Below are positions 20,188-31,273 of a DNA stretch of 64,000 bases, one piece after another. Within the stretch, counting starts at the first letter, position 1, and each line of letters opens with the position of its first letter. Under the pieces are notes generated by a model that saw only the letters and a program-made list of their open reading frames with translations, was not told the DNA's origin and searched no databases. Origin of the DNA: Maniola hyperantus (Eukaryota; Arthropoda; Insecta; Lepidoptera; Nymphalidae); the NCBI RefSeq assembly GCF_902806685.2, contig NC_048541.1:13340662-13404661 (forward strand). Reading direction: 5' to 3'. The position numbers and the translations under genes are program-made.

Positions 20188-20874
20188 AAATCCCGTGGGA
20201 ATTCTTTGATTTTCCGGGATATAAAGTAGCTTATGTCACACTCCAGGTCTTTATCTACACCCACGCCAAAAATCACATCAATCCGATGCACCGTTGCGAC
20301 GTGATTGAAGGACAAACCAACAAACAAACACACTTTCGCATTTATAATAAGGGTACTGATAATAATTAAATTTACACATTCTCCAGACATTGTTAAAATT
20401 ACCTATCCAGGAAAATATTATGGAACAAAGTTATCTAACCGACAACATTTTGTACAACTTTTTGTTTATACTCATATCAAACTATTTCGGTTTTTTGATG
20501 ACTCTAGTTTATTAACTTTTACTAAAATATAGGTCGGTTATGTTGGTTATAGCATAAATCTTGCACAGATTTTTATATCCCGCCCTTCGTTACATATTCA
20601 ATACCGAAAAAGTCATAAATTTAGTGGTCAAGCTCCTTTCAACTAACTTTTCGGCGTGATGCATACGCGTAAATTGAGGTTTGGGGCCAAAGTTACCATA
20701 AACGGCCTGTTAAATTTACATGAACGAATTTATGTGATCTATATTTTTTATGGTTATCAAAGAGTTAGTGAAGACTTGGTTTTGGAATTCCAAGATGTAC
20801 AGTACGCGGCAGAAAAAATTTACATAGATCTTTAGAAGGATATAGCGGATTTGTATACGTATATACTCATACGA

Positions 20875-21191
20875 AGCTGTGATAGCCTAGTAGTTAGGAC
20901 GTCCGCCTTCTACTCGGAGGTCGGGGGTTCGATCCCGGGCACGCACCTCTGACTTTTCGGAGTTATGTGCGTTTTAATTAATTAAAATATAACACTTGCT
21001 TTAAGGGTGAAGGAAAACATCGTGAGGAAACCTGCATGCCTGTGAGTTCTCCATAATGTTTTCAAAGGTGTGTGAAGTCTACCAATCCGCACATGGCCAG
21101 CGTGGTAGACTATGGCCAAGACCCTTCTCACTCTGAGAGGAGACCCGTGCTCTGTAGTGAGCCGGCGATGGGTTGATCATGATGATCATGA
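20875..21191 (+). mobile_element. SINE-A in duplication unit 2
   Basis: Copy of the 19430 SINE with only a few changes, including the loss of one C-to-G-distinguishable base pair in AACGGTGAAGG. Confidence 0.9.
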
Positions 21192-21451
21192 TACTCATAC
21201 GATCACCCGTGTGTCTCTGTTTCTGTCTGTCTGCCACAGTCAATTTTATTCGAATCTACTGGACCGATTAAGTTGAAATTTAGTAGATACAGGTAAGAAT
21301 TGTTGTGACCTTAATACAGATGTGTAAATTAAATAAATGAATTTTGAATATCATATGAAAGGTCACTTTTAGCAAATAAAAGGGCATGTTGTGAATGTCT
21401 CAAATATATTTTTTGTATGACTTAAAAATAAATAATCTCTATATATAAAAA

Positions 21452-21630
21452 CTAGCTGATCCCCGCGGCTTCGCCCGCGTAGATTTAGGTTTTTAAAGAT
21501 CCCGTATAGCCTATGTCACTCAGGAATAATGTAGCTTTCTACTGGTGAAAGAATTTTTAAAATCGGTTCAGTAGTTCTAAAGATTACCCCCTACAAACAA
21601 ACTTAACGACATTACCTCTTTATATAATAA
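21452..21630 (-). mobile_element. Hel-D in duplication unit 2
   Basis: Copy of the 20007 element. Its (minus-strand) 5' end meets the start of the next tandem duplication at 21632. Confidence 0.75.
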
Positions 21631-21631
21631 T

Positions 21632-22224
21632 ACAACGGGCCGTGCAGCAGAAATCGTAATATTTTAATTTCGCCATAACTTCAAAACCAAACGTCCAATT
21701 TTAATCATTCAAAGACCAAATATTATCTCCATAAACTGTTCTTAGTGATGAAATCATTTATTTTGATAAGGATTAATAGCATGAGTAAAATAAACGCGTT
21801 TAAATGTAGTCCAAAAAAAATTCAAGATTTTTAAATAAAAAAATGGTTGCTGTGCCTCACTCGACATAGATGGGTATAGTGTGTCGCGGACTTTTTTGTA
21901 GATATTTATAAGATCTACAATTAATAATTAGAACATTTTATGGTTCTATCTTTTATAGTTTAGGCAGCGTACGCAAAATAAGTAACTTTTCTGGTTGATT
22001 TTTTACACCTTGTGTCCGAAAAACCCAAATATCTTACGGAACCCTATTTTTTTCCAAAATAAAATATAGCCTATGTTACTCGTGGATAATGTAGCTTTCG
22101 AATGGTGAAAGAATTTTTAAAATCGGTCCAGTAGTTTTTGAGCCTATTCAGTACAAACAAACAAACAAACAAACAAACAAACAAACAAACAAACAAAGTT
22201 TTCCTCTTTATAATATTAGTGTAG
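21632..22224 (+). repeat. Second tandem duplication, unit 1 (593 bp)
   Basis: Begins ACAACGGGCCGTGCAGCAG and ends CTCTTTATAATATTAGTGTAG. It contains GGATAATGTAGCTTTCGAAT, shared in part with Hel-D, and a (CAAA)n tract at about 22153-22197. The next unit starts at once. Confidence 0.9.
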
Positions 22225-22813
22225 ACAACGGGCCGTGCAGCAGAAATCGTAATATTTTAATTTCGCCATAACTTCAAAACCAAACGTCCAATTTTAATCA
22301 TTCAAAGACCAAATATTATCTCCATAAACTGTTCTTAGTGATGAAATCATTTATTTTGATAAGGATTAATAGCATGAGTAAAATAAACGCGTTTAAATGT
22401 AGTCCAAAAAAATTCAAGATTTTTAAATAAAAAAATGGTTGCTGTGCCTCACTCGACATAGATGGGTATAGTGTGTCGCGGACTTTTTTGTAGATATTTA
22501 TAAGATCTACAATTAATTAGAACATTTTATGGTTCTATCTTTTATAGTTTAGGCAGCGTACGCAAAATAAGTAACTTTTCTGGTTGATTTTTTACACCTT
22601 GTGTCCGAAAAACCCAAATATCTTACGGAACCCTATTTTTTTCCAAAATAAAATATAGCCTATGTTACTCGTGGATAATGTAGCTTTCGAATGGTGAAAG
22701 AATTTTTAAAATCGGTCCAGTAGTTTTTGAGCCTATTCAGTACAAACAAACAAACAAACAAACAAACAAACAAACAAACAAACAAAGTTTTCCTCTTTGT
22801 AATATTAGTGTAG
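22225..22813 (+). repeat. Second tandem duplication, unit 2
   Basis: Repeats 21632-22224 almost base for base. Differences are small indels such as AATTAATAATTAG against AATTAATTAG and the length of (CAAA)n at 22743-22788. It ends GTGTAG against the Hel-C copy. Confidence 0.9.
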
Positions 22814-22993
22814 ATGAATCGCTGAATGTGTTGCTGATCGCAAATCTCGAGAACAGCTGAACCGATTTCGCTAATTCTTTTTTTATAATATTCCTTGAAG
22901 TACGAGGATGGTTCTTATGGAGAGAAAATTTAAAAAAAAACCTGAAAAAGAATCGACTGTTAGGCGGTACGAAGTTCGCCGGGTCAGCTAGTT
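22812..22993 (+). mobile_element. Hel-C copy next to the duplications
   Basis: The 5' TCTATATATA block is missing: it starts ATGAATCGCTGAATGTG directly after the duplication. It ends GGCGGTACGAAGTTCGCC, GGGTCAG, CTAG. Confidence 0.75.
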
Positions 22994-23002
22994 TCAAATA
23001 AG

Positions 23003-23100
23003 AATTGACCATTGAGCCTTTCCATAACATTTTAAAAGGTGTATGAAGTCTGCCAATCTGCACTTGGCCAGCGTGGTGAACTATGAGAGATGATGATGAT
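23003..23100 (+). mobile_element. SINE-A 3' fragment
   Basis: Keeps CCATAACATTTTAAAAGGTG, GAAGTCTGCCAATCTGCAC, GGCCAGCGTGG and GATGATGATG. The head is absent. Confidence 0.7.
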
Positions 23101-23635
23101 GAAACTTTTACAAATCCTTTCGAATCGTGAAGTCAATCAATCTACCAGTGGTTCAGGATACCACGGCTATCTTTCTTGCCAAGAAGATATTTATTTTTAT
23201 TTTTTATTTAGAAAACAAACAGCTAAACATATTACATAGTTTTAACCTTAATCTAGAAATTTCATTAAGCCAGTGAAGCTTTCACAAAAAAAAATTATAA
23301 ATACTAGTTCCTACTTATCCCGATCGAAAATATGTATGTTTGCTCATCTCTTAACTAATAACAATTGTATGCACCGCACTCGCATGTGGTTCGCAGCGAG
23401 ATATGACTTTGTAATTACTAAAATTAAATGTTACGAATGAAAATTTTAATACATTTAATTTCAAGCCAACATAGTGGAGAGCTGCATCAGGTGAACGTTA
23501 TAGTTCAAGAGCTGTTGATTAAATTACGCTTACGATTTAACGCTTGTTGACATGAGTTTTGTAAGTTTACATTTCCAAAATAAATGTAATAAATATAAGA
23601 AACATAAATAAGGTTGAGTTCTTACCTATGATTAA
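23101..23635. other. Unassigned stretch
   Basis: A T-rich tract at 23190-23212 could be the 3' end of a small minus-strand retroelement, but nothing coding supports this. Confidence 0.4.
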
Positions 23636-23858
23636 CTAGATGATGCCCGCGACTTCATCCGAGTGGATTTAGGTTTTCAAAAACCCCGTGGGAACTCTTC
23701 ATTTTCCAGGATAAAAAGAAGCCTATGTCCTTCCCCGGGATGCAAGCTATCTCTGTACCAAATTTCATCAAGATCAGTCAAACGGATGGGCTGTAGAAAG
23801 CTAGCAGACAGACAAACAGACAGACACACTTTCGCATTTATAATATCAAAGTATGGAT
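23636..23858 (-). mobile_element. Hel-A with (CAGA)n
   Basis: Minus-strand end: CCACTCGGATGAAGTCGCGG then GCATCATCTAG. The loop here is TGAAG rather than CGAAG. Contains AAGCTATCTCTGTACC and a short CAGA tract. Confidence 0.75.
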
Positions 23859-23954
23859 TAGTATGGATTTATTCTAGTAAATTTGTTGTCAAATATTTTC
23901 AATTAATCACGTAAGCTACTTACGTGAGTAAAACTTACAGGTGTGATCGCAGTC

Positions 23955-24387
23955 TAGTTAAAAAAACCAGGCGTTGGGCTTGCTAACCGAGGGTTCCGTA
24001 GTACAGTCGCATTTTTTCGTCATTTTGCACGATAAATCAAAAACTATGATTCATAAAAATAAATAAAAATCTGTTTTAGAATCCAAAAGTGAAGCCCTTT
24101 CATATGATACCCCACTTGATCTTAGTTCGAAAATTGAAAATACTAATTATTAGTTTATGACAACAATTTAATTTTTTTTTTGTGATGTGACCACAAATTT
24201 ACAGTTTTCAGATTTTTTCCCTAAAGCCAGCTGTACGATCTACCTAGCTGCCAAATTTCATGATTCTAGGTCAACGTGAAGTACCCTGTAGGTTTCTTGA
24301 CAGACAGACGGACAGACAGACAGACAGACAACAAAGTGATCCTATAACGGTTCCGTTTTTCCTTTTAAAGTACGGAACCCTAAAAAC
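23955..24387 (-). mobile_element. Rep-F, near full length
   Basis: The left end is altered (CCAGGCGTTGGGCTTGC), the right end GAGTACGG-type GTACGGAACCCTAAAAA is clear. A (CAGA)n tract lies at about 24299-24330. Confidence 0.75.
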
Positions 24388-24769
24388 TGTTACACGTTAA
24401 AAATATTGAATAAATATTATATATGTTAAAAACTCTTCATAAGAAATTACTACCACCAACTCCTCGACTAATAAACCTAACGAAATTAAATTCTCGGGAC
24501 ACGTTTTGCCAGCACCGCTGTATAAACATCGCGGACGCGCTGTCTCTAAGCTTTGCAGTGGAGCCAGCTAGATGAATTCATAAGGTGAAACCTTTGTTAC
24601 CAAGAATTTTAATGTAACAATTAAAATTATTTTTATTCAAAACCGCGAATTCAGTCCACAGGTCAGAAAAAATAAGCAATTCGTCACCGCTTTGTTAAGG
24701 ATGATACAATTTATTTGAATAAAGCTGTTTCTTTCTATTTCTGAAGAGTTTATACAGAGTTTATTTAGT

Positions 24770-25262
24770 AACCAAAACGCTGGCAAAAACGAAGACAGGT
24801 GATAGTACTGATGATCCGTGATATGACACAAAAAAACGCGAAAAATTAAGAAGAAAAAACCTACATTTGTAAATTTTTACGATATATTGCAAACTAGCTT
24901 ATGCTCGCGACTTCGTCCGCGTGGACTACTCAAATTTCAAACCCCGATTTCACCCCCTTAGGGGTTGAATTTTCAAAAATCCTTTCTTAGGCCTGCCTAC
25001 GTCATAATAGCTATCTATCTGCATGCCAAATTTCAGCCCGATCCGTCCAGTAGTTTGAGCTGTGCGTTGATAGATCAGTCAGTCAGTCAGTCAGTCAGTC
25101 AGTCAGTCAGTCAGTCAGTCAGTCAGTCAGTCAGTCAGTCACCTTTTCCTTTTATATATTTAGATAAAACATCTGATTGACGCTAGAAGTCAACGAACGT
25201 TCCGGTAGTAGGCCACTCAGAGTCAATACCGCGTCGTATAGACGGGGCATTGACCCGAGTTT
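24770..25262 (+). mobile_element. Unclassified element split by Hel-B
   Basis: 24770-24893 and 25165-25262 together match the complement of 58600-58805, which lacks the insertion. Shared marks are CGCTGGCAAAA, GAAGACAGG, then AACGAACGTT, TAGGCCACTCNGAGTCAAT and the GGGGCATTGACCC end. It carries no frame. Confidence 0.7.
24894..25164 (-). mobile_element. Hel-B, complete, with long (ACTG)n
   Basis: Minus strand: starts TCTAAATATATAAAAGG after A and ends GCGGACGAAGTCGCGAGC, ATAAG, CTAG before T. The (TCAG)n tract at 25075-25140 has about 16 units. The uninterrupted relative of its host element at 58.6 kb shows the empty site, confirming both ends. Confidence 0.9.
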
Positions 25263-25519
25263 TGCACGCTATACATTGCGTGTTTGAAATATACTAAATC
25301 ACTAAAACTACTAAATGAGGCAAATGTTATTTGTATTGGATTGTGTTAAGGTAGTATAATTGTAATAGTGTAAAACTGCTTAGTTGTACCTACTAGCTAT
25401 GCCTCCCAACCCACAAAAATACCCAGTCGAAGTATAATTATTAGGAAAAGATAAACATTTTCTGCTCGAAATATTGAAGAGAAAATAAGTCTAACTAGGA
25501 TTGTATAAATAATTTAGCA

Positions 25520-25690
25520 GCCTCAATAGCTCAACGGTTAATGAGCGGACTGAATTCCGAAAGGTTGGCGGTTCAAACCCCACCCGTTGCACTATTGTCG
25601 TACCTACTCCTAGCACAAGCTTTACGCTTAGCTGGAGGGGTTTAAAAGTTATCGCTTTACCAAAAGGTTGGGGATGAGAATATCTGCAAT
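25520..25690 (+). mobile_element. SINE-B, tRNA-derived
   Basis: The head resembles a tRNA: A-box-like TAGCTCAACGG, anticodon-arm region GGACTGAATTCCG and B box GTTCAAACC. The body follows with TTGCACTATTGTCGTACC, CTCCTAGCACAAGC and TTAGCTGGAGGGG. The 3' end differs from the three other copies. The reverse strand gives a false protein-like frame, so it should not be annotated as a gene. Confidence 0.85.
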
Positions 25691-25985
25691 TTAGATGCAC
25701 GTTTTACCCTAGTACCTAACTTCTACAATATCGAATGTTACGTAAGCAAATACATGCAAGGGTTTACTTAGGTAATTACAGAGCAGGTAAAACGGGCGTG
25801 TACGTTGCACAAAGCAGATTTCTAAAACATACACACTGTGTATTACAATACGCTCAGTTGAACTGTAAAGGTAAAGTTATAACTTATAAGTTACAGAAAA
25901 CAGCTTGTTATGTATAACATGTTTTAAATTTTTATTTCCAACGGAGTTGAGCATTCCATCTGTCATGATTTGTGATGAAAAATTC
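25691..25985. other. Unassigned stretch
   Basis: Low-copy DNA with two short open frames lacking any recognisable motif. Confidence 0.35.
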
Positions 25986-25987
25986 AT

Positions 25988-26328
25988 TTTTAGGGTTCCG
26001 TACCTCAAAAGGAAAAACGGAACCCTTATAGGATCACTTTGTTGTCTGTCTGTCAAGAAACCTACAAGGTACTTCCCGTTGACCTAGAATCATGAAATTT
26101 GGCAGGTAGGTAGGTCTTATAGCAGACATTAGGGGAAAAATCTGAAAACCGTGAATTTGTGTTTACATCACTCAAAAAAAAATTAAATTGTGGTCATGAA
26201 CTAATAATTAGTATTTTCAATTATCAAAGTAAGATAACTATATCAAATGGGGTATCATAGTTATGAAAGGGCTTCCCCGGTGGATTCTAAAACCAATTTT
26301 TATTTATTTTTATGAATTTTTTTTTCAC
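25988..26328 (+). mobile_element. Rep-F, 3'-truncated
   Basis: Starts TTTTTAGGGTTCCGTACCTC and runs through the CTGT tract and TCATGAAATTTGGCAGG, but stops near ATTTTTATGAATTTTT, without the terminal hairpin. Confidence 0.75.
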
Positions 26329-26985
26329 ATTTCATGTTTTTCACGAACTGTGTTACCCAGATACTAACAATAAAACAACCTACTTTTCAATACAGAGGCA
26401 TTTTCGTATTCATGCTATTTCATACTATAGAAGATTGTTGCTAGTGATGCCAGACAGGTCTGAAATATTATGATCGCTAGTGGGTATCTTCCTTTAAATC
26501 TTGTAAAATAACTCAGTCATAATGGGCGATGGAGAGAGGGGATACTTCTATGGGGGGAAATCTCGGAGTAAGTACATCTACAAGATCAAAATATTTATAC
26601 TTATAATAAAACTGTAACTGGACGATTTCTGTACGTTAAATAATTATTTTGAAATTTATTTTAATCGACAGAAACATGATTATCGATATAGACCCCAAAA
26701 CAACTTTTTTTGGAATTTTAGTCTATGGAATAGGTAGGCTCTTTGTGCGAAGCCGGGGCGGGTCAACTAATTATATACAAGATCAGAGGAGATCTTTAGT
26801 GGAACCAAATTAACCGGCTTATCTCAACAAGTTTCAAAGTTAAAGTGGTGATGGGTGAAGTAGTACCATAGATCGGAACACCGATCGGTCGGTCGGTCTT
26901 CCAATGTGTTGGAGGATCACTCACCATGTAGGGGTCCTAACTCACGATGTGTTGAAACGGAAAGCGCAGTGTTTTATAATTAATA
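26329..26985. other. Unassigned stretch with a Hel-E terminus relic
   Basis: GTGCGAAGCCGGGGCGGG, TCAACTAAT at about 26736-26765 is a decayed Hel-E end. The rest is not assigned. Confidence 0.4.
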
Positions 26986-26990
26986 TAACT

Positions 26991-27292
26991 AGCTGACCTG
27001 CGGGTGGAATTTGGAAAATCAAGGTGGGGGTTGAATTTCCAAAAAACCTGAAACAAGTATTTCTTCATTTGTGACCGAAAACCTAATTACCAATTTTCAT
27101 GCAAATAACTTGAAAAATGACGGACTTTCAAGTATTCGTCCCCTATTTAACCCACTTAGGGATGGAGTTTCAATAAATCCTTTCTTATTGGATATTTACT
27201 TTTTACAAAGAACACCCCCTCAAAATTTCATGTCTCTAGGACTAGTGGTTTAGGCTGTGCGTTGATATATAGCCAGTCACTCAGTCAGGACT
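26991..27292 (-). mobile_element. Hel-E relative, degenerate
   Basis: In plus-strand reading: AACTAGCTGACCTGCGGG, CCAATTTTCATGCAAATAAC, CCCTATTTAACCCACTTAG, then AAGAACACCCCCTCAAAAT and GCTGTGCGTTGATATAT. These are the complements of blocks in the 14.1-kb Hel-E copy. The terminal hairpin is lost. Confidence 0.6.
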
Positions 27293-27730
27293 TTGCGCGC
27301 TGTGCTAACTGCGATAAATAAAATTAAACACGTTGCAGGAATCCGCTAGTAAATAAGTAGCACAAGACCTTGAAATGTGGAAGAGTTGGATAGATGTCTA
27401 TCAGTCAAGACGCGACGGTTACAATAGTAGAATCTTAATTTTCCCAAGTAACGCTGAGGCTTCATTTACACGCTTCGCAGTTCCAAAGGCAGACAGCAAT
27501 CAAGCCGATTGTCTGCTGATTAGCATAGTTCCTGGAAGTTTTCTCGCAACCAACTTATTACTAACAAGACTTACTCATTCCATCTTCGTTAATTTGTTGA
27601 ATTCAACCGCTGAATTTTAAGGGACTCGTTTGTAAATTGGCTACTTGATAAAAGGATTGTTTCACGTTTTTCTTTCAAAGGAAGTTTCGTTACAAAATTA
27701 TGGTTTTATGAGAGTGGGCTTTTTGTATTT
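27293..27730. other. Unassigned stretch
   Basis: No terminal repeat. An 81-codon open frame at 27375-27620 has no recognisable motif and is treated as chance. Confidence 0.35.
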
Positions 27731-27733
27731 CTA

Positions 27734-27800
27734 CTAGCTGATACCAGCGACTTCGTCTGCGCGGATTTAGGGTTTTAAGAATCCAGTGGGAACACTTACA
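27734..27800 (-). mobile_element. Hel-A 3' fragment
   Basis: Only the terminus is left: in plus-strand reading ACTAGCTGATACCAGCGAC, TTCGTCTGCGCGG, then TTTAGGGTTTTAAGAATCC. Confidence 0.65.
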
Positions 27801-28079
27801 GGTTCGACGACTCACAGCCTCCCGAACAAGTCGGATTTCGAAAAGGCTTCATTACTATAATAGTCTACGTAACATAACGGATAAGGATGATTTAAATTAT
27901 TAACAATAATTGATTTGGACTTTTATTATGTCGATATTTTATTGAAGTCTATGTATAACTTATATTTTAATCCTTACTTATTTTTATGTTTTTAATTTAA
28001 GGTAATATTCAAACACAAGTTAGGTACAATAGTAAAATGTATAAGGATCAGACATTGTTTCAATTTATTGTACCTGCAT

Positions 28080-28140
28080 TTTTAACCGACTTCAAAAAAA
28101 GGAGGAGGTTCTCAATTCGTCGGAATCTTTCTTTTTATTG
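28080..28140 (+). repeat. Terminal fragment of the AACCGACTTC element
   Basis: TTTTTAACCGACTTCAAAAA, then AGGAGGAGGTTCTCAATTCG, matches the left end of the element at 38818-39493. Confidence 0.65.
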
Positions 28141-28391
28141 AATAAATAAATCATTCATTCATTCATTCACACACACGCTGCGGCAGGTTGTACAGATGAT
28201 TGAAGAATATAATCGGCCACTTTGCTTAAGCCTTGTTGTACTGATTTGGATTTTGGCCGAATTTTGGTCGTATAATATATATATATATTTTTTATTTATT
28301 TATTAGGAACACACACAATACATTAATTTAACACAAACTACGACACTTATAAACAAACACAGGTATAGATAGGTACTTATACGAGTACTTA

Positions 28392-28655
28392 CCTAGCCTA
28401 GTTCAACGAATTTGCCAGCTAAAGTGGCAGTAGGTAGACCATGTCTGTCGCAGAATCGATGCCCACTGGGGCAAACGTGTTCTGGAGTGGAAACTGCGTA
28501 CCAACAATCGTACTCTGGGACGACCTCCAACCGACTGACAATCTTAAGAAGTTAGTGGAAAGTGAATGGATGAGGAAGGCGGAGGACCGTGTGTGGTGGC
28601 ACACTCTTGGGAAGGCCTATAGTCTAGCTGTGGACGCAAACAGGCTGATCGATTG
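28392..28655 (+). pseudogene. Old RTE ORF2 C-terminal fragment
   Basis: Reading with frame changes gives GRRDDGRWGK-like RIDAHWGKRVLEWKLRTNN, then RTLGRPP, then ESEWMRKAEDRVWWHTLGKA. This is the same C-terminal region as at 55.9-56.3 kb but from a more distant RTE family. At least two frameshifts separate the blocks. No (GAT)n tail remains. Confidence 0.65.
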
Positions 28656-28710
28656 TTTGATACGAGTACCTTTGTTATTTAGCGATCGCGCCCGCTACCA
28701 CATCCGCGAG

Positions 28711-29195
28711 TTGACGTAACCACGCACTTAATTGGAATTAACAAGTTATTCATGAAGTAATTCAATAGCACTTGGAGATAGGCAGTCAAATTAATTAATT
28801 GACCCGAGTCACAGAGGCCGACAGTAGTTGTCTGCAATCAAACTCGAGGGCGATTTACATAATTCCCGCATCAAACTCTCGTCTGAACTAACCTGAACCC
28901 AAGTTATTCTTAGTCAACTCGAGACTCGCGCGGCTTCTGATTACAGAAGCCATTTTGAAACGCGGAGATCGTAATGAAATTGCGAGGGAATAAGAATACC
29001 TCGTTTCTATGGAAACATACCTACCTATTTGTAAGAAAAACGCTGTGAGTTATTGGTCACTTATTAGAAGTGAAGCTGTACTCCTTCTTGATCACTCACA
29101 TAAGACACAATGCGTGTTGTAAAGCTTAACCCAATCAAAAGATACCCGTTTTGGCTTTAGCTGACAACACGCATTGGGCACGCAAGAGGGTTGTC
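28711..29195. other. Unassigned stretch with a small palindrome
   Basis: CAATGCGTGTTGT at about 29110 is mirrored by ACAACACGCATTG at about 29164, a hairpin of about 70 bp overall. Otherwise nothing was recognised. Confidence 0.45.
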
Positions 29196-29199
29196 GGTG

Positions 29200-29290
29200 A
29201 TACCTAGAATTTATAGGTGAACGCGTCCCATCTTAGGCCACATCATCACTTCCCATCAGGTGTGATTGTGGTCAAGCGTACACCTATAAT
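29200..29290 (-). repeat. Dispersed repeat with TGATGATG core
   Basis: The minus strand has ATCACACCTGATGGGAAG, TGATGATG, TGGCCTAAGATGGGACGCG. Related copies are at 15.6, 34.6 and 54.3 kb. Probably the non-coding end of a retroelement. Confidence 0.5.
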
Positions 29291-29762
29291 AAAAAAAAAG
29301 GTGTCTGTTTACTGAACAGTGTCCTGTTATCGTGCCTACAATAACTGTCCTAAGTAACTGTCGTAGACATTATCAGGTAAAAATATTAGTTTTAATTTAT
29401 TAAGCTTTTACCAAACAGGTATTAAAAGTAAGAAAAAAGTTGTCGATAAACATTTTAACCGCTCGGTACGCTATTAAAAAGAAACTAAAGAATGTTGTTC
29501 AGAAGTTGATGATAGCATACTCAGTATCAAGTGACCAAGTTGATACTTAATTACTGAAGTTGAGACGATAGCAGTTAACAAAGTATTGAAAAATGAACGG
29601 TTCTTCGATCTTTGCTTAAGAACAAAGTAATTTCAACTCCGCCAGCGTTTGCCGTTGGGGGGAGATTAAAAATAAAAGATGCCGGCGAAGCCTTAAACTA
29701 TAGTTAAGATAAGCCAACTTAAAGTTGCCGAGGTGAGGTTTTAAGAAAGTTAAAGTTACATC

Positions 29763-30166
29763 CTTTTTAGGGTTCCGTACCTCAAAAGGAAAAACGGAAC
29801 CCTTGTATAGGATCACTTTGTTGTCTCTCTGTCTATCGAGAAACCTATGGGGTACGTTCTACCTGTTGACCTAGAATCATGGGTTAGTAGGTAGGTCTCA
29901 TAGCACACGTGAGGGGAAAAATCCCCAAAAACCGTAAATTTGTGGTTACATCACAAAAAAATTAAAATGTGTTCATGAACAAATAATAAGCATTTTCAAC
30001 TTTCAAATTAGTCAATGAAAGGGCTTTGCATGTATATTCTAAATCAGATTTTTATTTATTTTTTATAAATTATAGTTTTTGATTTATTATTCAAAATATC
30101 TAAAAATACGACTGCAGTACAGAACCCTCGGTGAGCGAGACTGGCTCGCACTTGGCCGGTTTTTAA
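29763..30166 (+). mobile_element. Rep-F, both ends present
   Basis: Starts TTTTTAGGGTTCCGTACCTC and ends GAGACTGGCTCGCACTTGGC, CGGTTTTT. A deletion of about 30 bp in the centre makes it slightly short. Confidence 0.8.
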
Positions 30167-30333
30167 AAAATAACGTAAGTTGCCACCAACTCTAGGTATA
30201 AACATCGGGCTCCGACTTTTTATGGAGTTTTAATTTGTTTTGCAATTTGACTGGTTCTTTGTGTAGTTTACGTGCGGTTTTATGATCACGTCATATTGTG
30301 GACATTTTATGGACTTAATTTTTGAAGAGAATA

Positions 30334-30620
30334 GGCACCGATTCCGTTGTCTTTCTCTGAACTAAATTTAGAGTATCTGCATCCTTTTCTTTTTAACAAT
30401 GCTAAAAAGGGACAGAACATTAACTTTATATTTAAAGACTAAATTTTAGTGCACGCTACAAATTTAAACAGTAGGCTCGCGACTGTGCGCTAAAATCACG
30501 GGTTTTACCATCTGAAAATAAAATTTAAAACTGTCAAACTGCGTCTGTCCTTTTCATATTAAATTAGTAAGAAGAGTATGCGAATACTCTAAAATCAGGT
30601 TGTGCTCAGAATCAGTACCA
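30334..30620. mobile_element. MITE-like element of about 290 bp (copy 2)
   Basis: Matches 2289-2577 end to end with a handful of substitutions and two small deletions. The shared ends, GGCACCGATTCCGTTGTC and CTCAGAATCAGTACC, define the element. Confidence 0.8.
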
Positions 30621-30684
30621 CTGTGTTAAATTTTAAAGACCTTTTTACAACGGCCTTTACTTATATACTGCGGCAGAGTAAACA

Positions 30685-30872
30685 ATACGCGACCGAAAGT
30701 AATGTAGGTACATCGACCTTTAGAAGGAAATAGCAAATTTGTAGAGCACTGTCTCTGTCGTTGAGACCGACAAAACGTCATATAGGTATGAGTGACAGAG
30801 ACAATCCTCTACAAAGCCGAAATGTCATTCTAAAGACTGTTGTACATTACTTTTGGCCCCGTACTGTACTAC
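30685..30872. mobile_element. MITE with long imperfect TIRs (TACGCGACC family)
   Basis: TACGCGACCGAAAGTAATGTA at the left pairs with ACATTACTTTTGGCCCCGTA at the right. GTAGAGCACTGTCTCTGTC is mirrored by GACAGAGACAATCCTCTAC. Relatives or halves are at 40.85, 45.97/46.70, 52.4 and 57.2 kb. Confidence 0.75.
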
Positions 30873-31273
30873 AGGCAAGAGTGAATTAGATAGAGTGTGT
30901 GAGCTCTCGGTTTGATCCTGAATCTGATCTGTCACATATATATCGATAAAGTTAATACCAACACACAGACTTGCCAATTCAAAAACGATATAAAAATCCT
31001 ACGTTAGTGAAAAATCAATTATGTTTGACAATATTATGTATTAGTTAAAATACATTTTAGCTGTCCCATTTTACTAAGAATCATAGCTATGAAAATATAT
31101 TACTTAGTAGCAATAAAACATCGTAACACAAAAGAAAAATACAACAAATTACGACACATCTTTGCCAAAAAACAACTATGAGAGACAAAAGTACGAGTCA
31201 TAGGGTGGGTTTACAGAGGAGCGGAAACAAGAGAGCGGCGCTGCGTGGCCAAATGGGGTATATTATTTTAACT

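Larger units (their letters stand above)
20188..21630 (+). repeat. Tandem duplication, unit 2
   Basis: Starts at AAAATCCCGTGGG directly after the unit 1 end and stops at CCTCTTTATATAATAATACA. At its left edge the Hel-A copy lacks the CTAG terminus, which shows that the junction, not a new insertion, created this copy. Confidence 0.9.

Noticed and set aside
18737..21630. Pair of LTRs around an element
   Set aside because: The two units are directly adjacent with no interior, and contain complete SINE and Helitron-like copies.
22737..23063. 108-codon frame ending in repeated LFVC
   Set aside because: The repeat comes from (CAAA)n, the rest from Hel-C and SINE-A sequence.
24965..25180. Frame with repeated SVSQ
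   Set aside because: Translation of the (TCAG)n microsatellite inside Hel-B.
25491..25700. Protein-like frame with VQRVGFEPPTF on the minus strand
   Set aside because: It is the antisense of SINE-B. The same peptide-like string appears at 55097-55444, again over SINE-B, and is a familiar annotation artefact.
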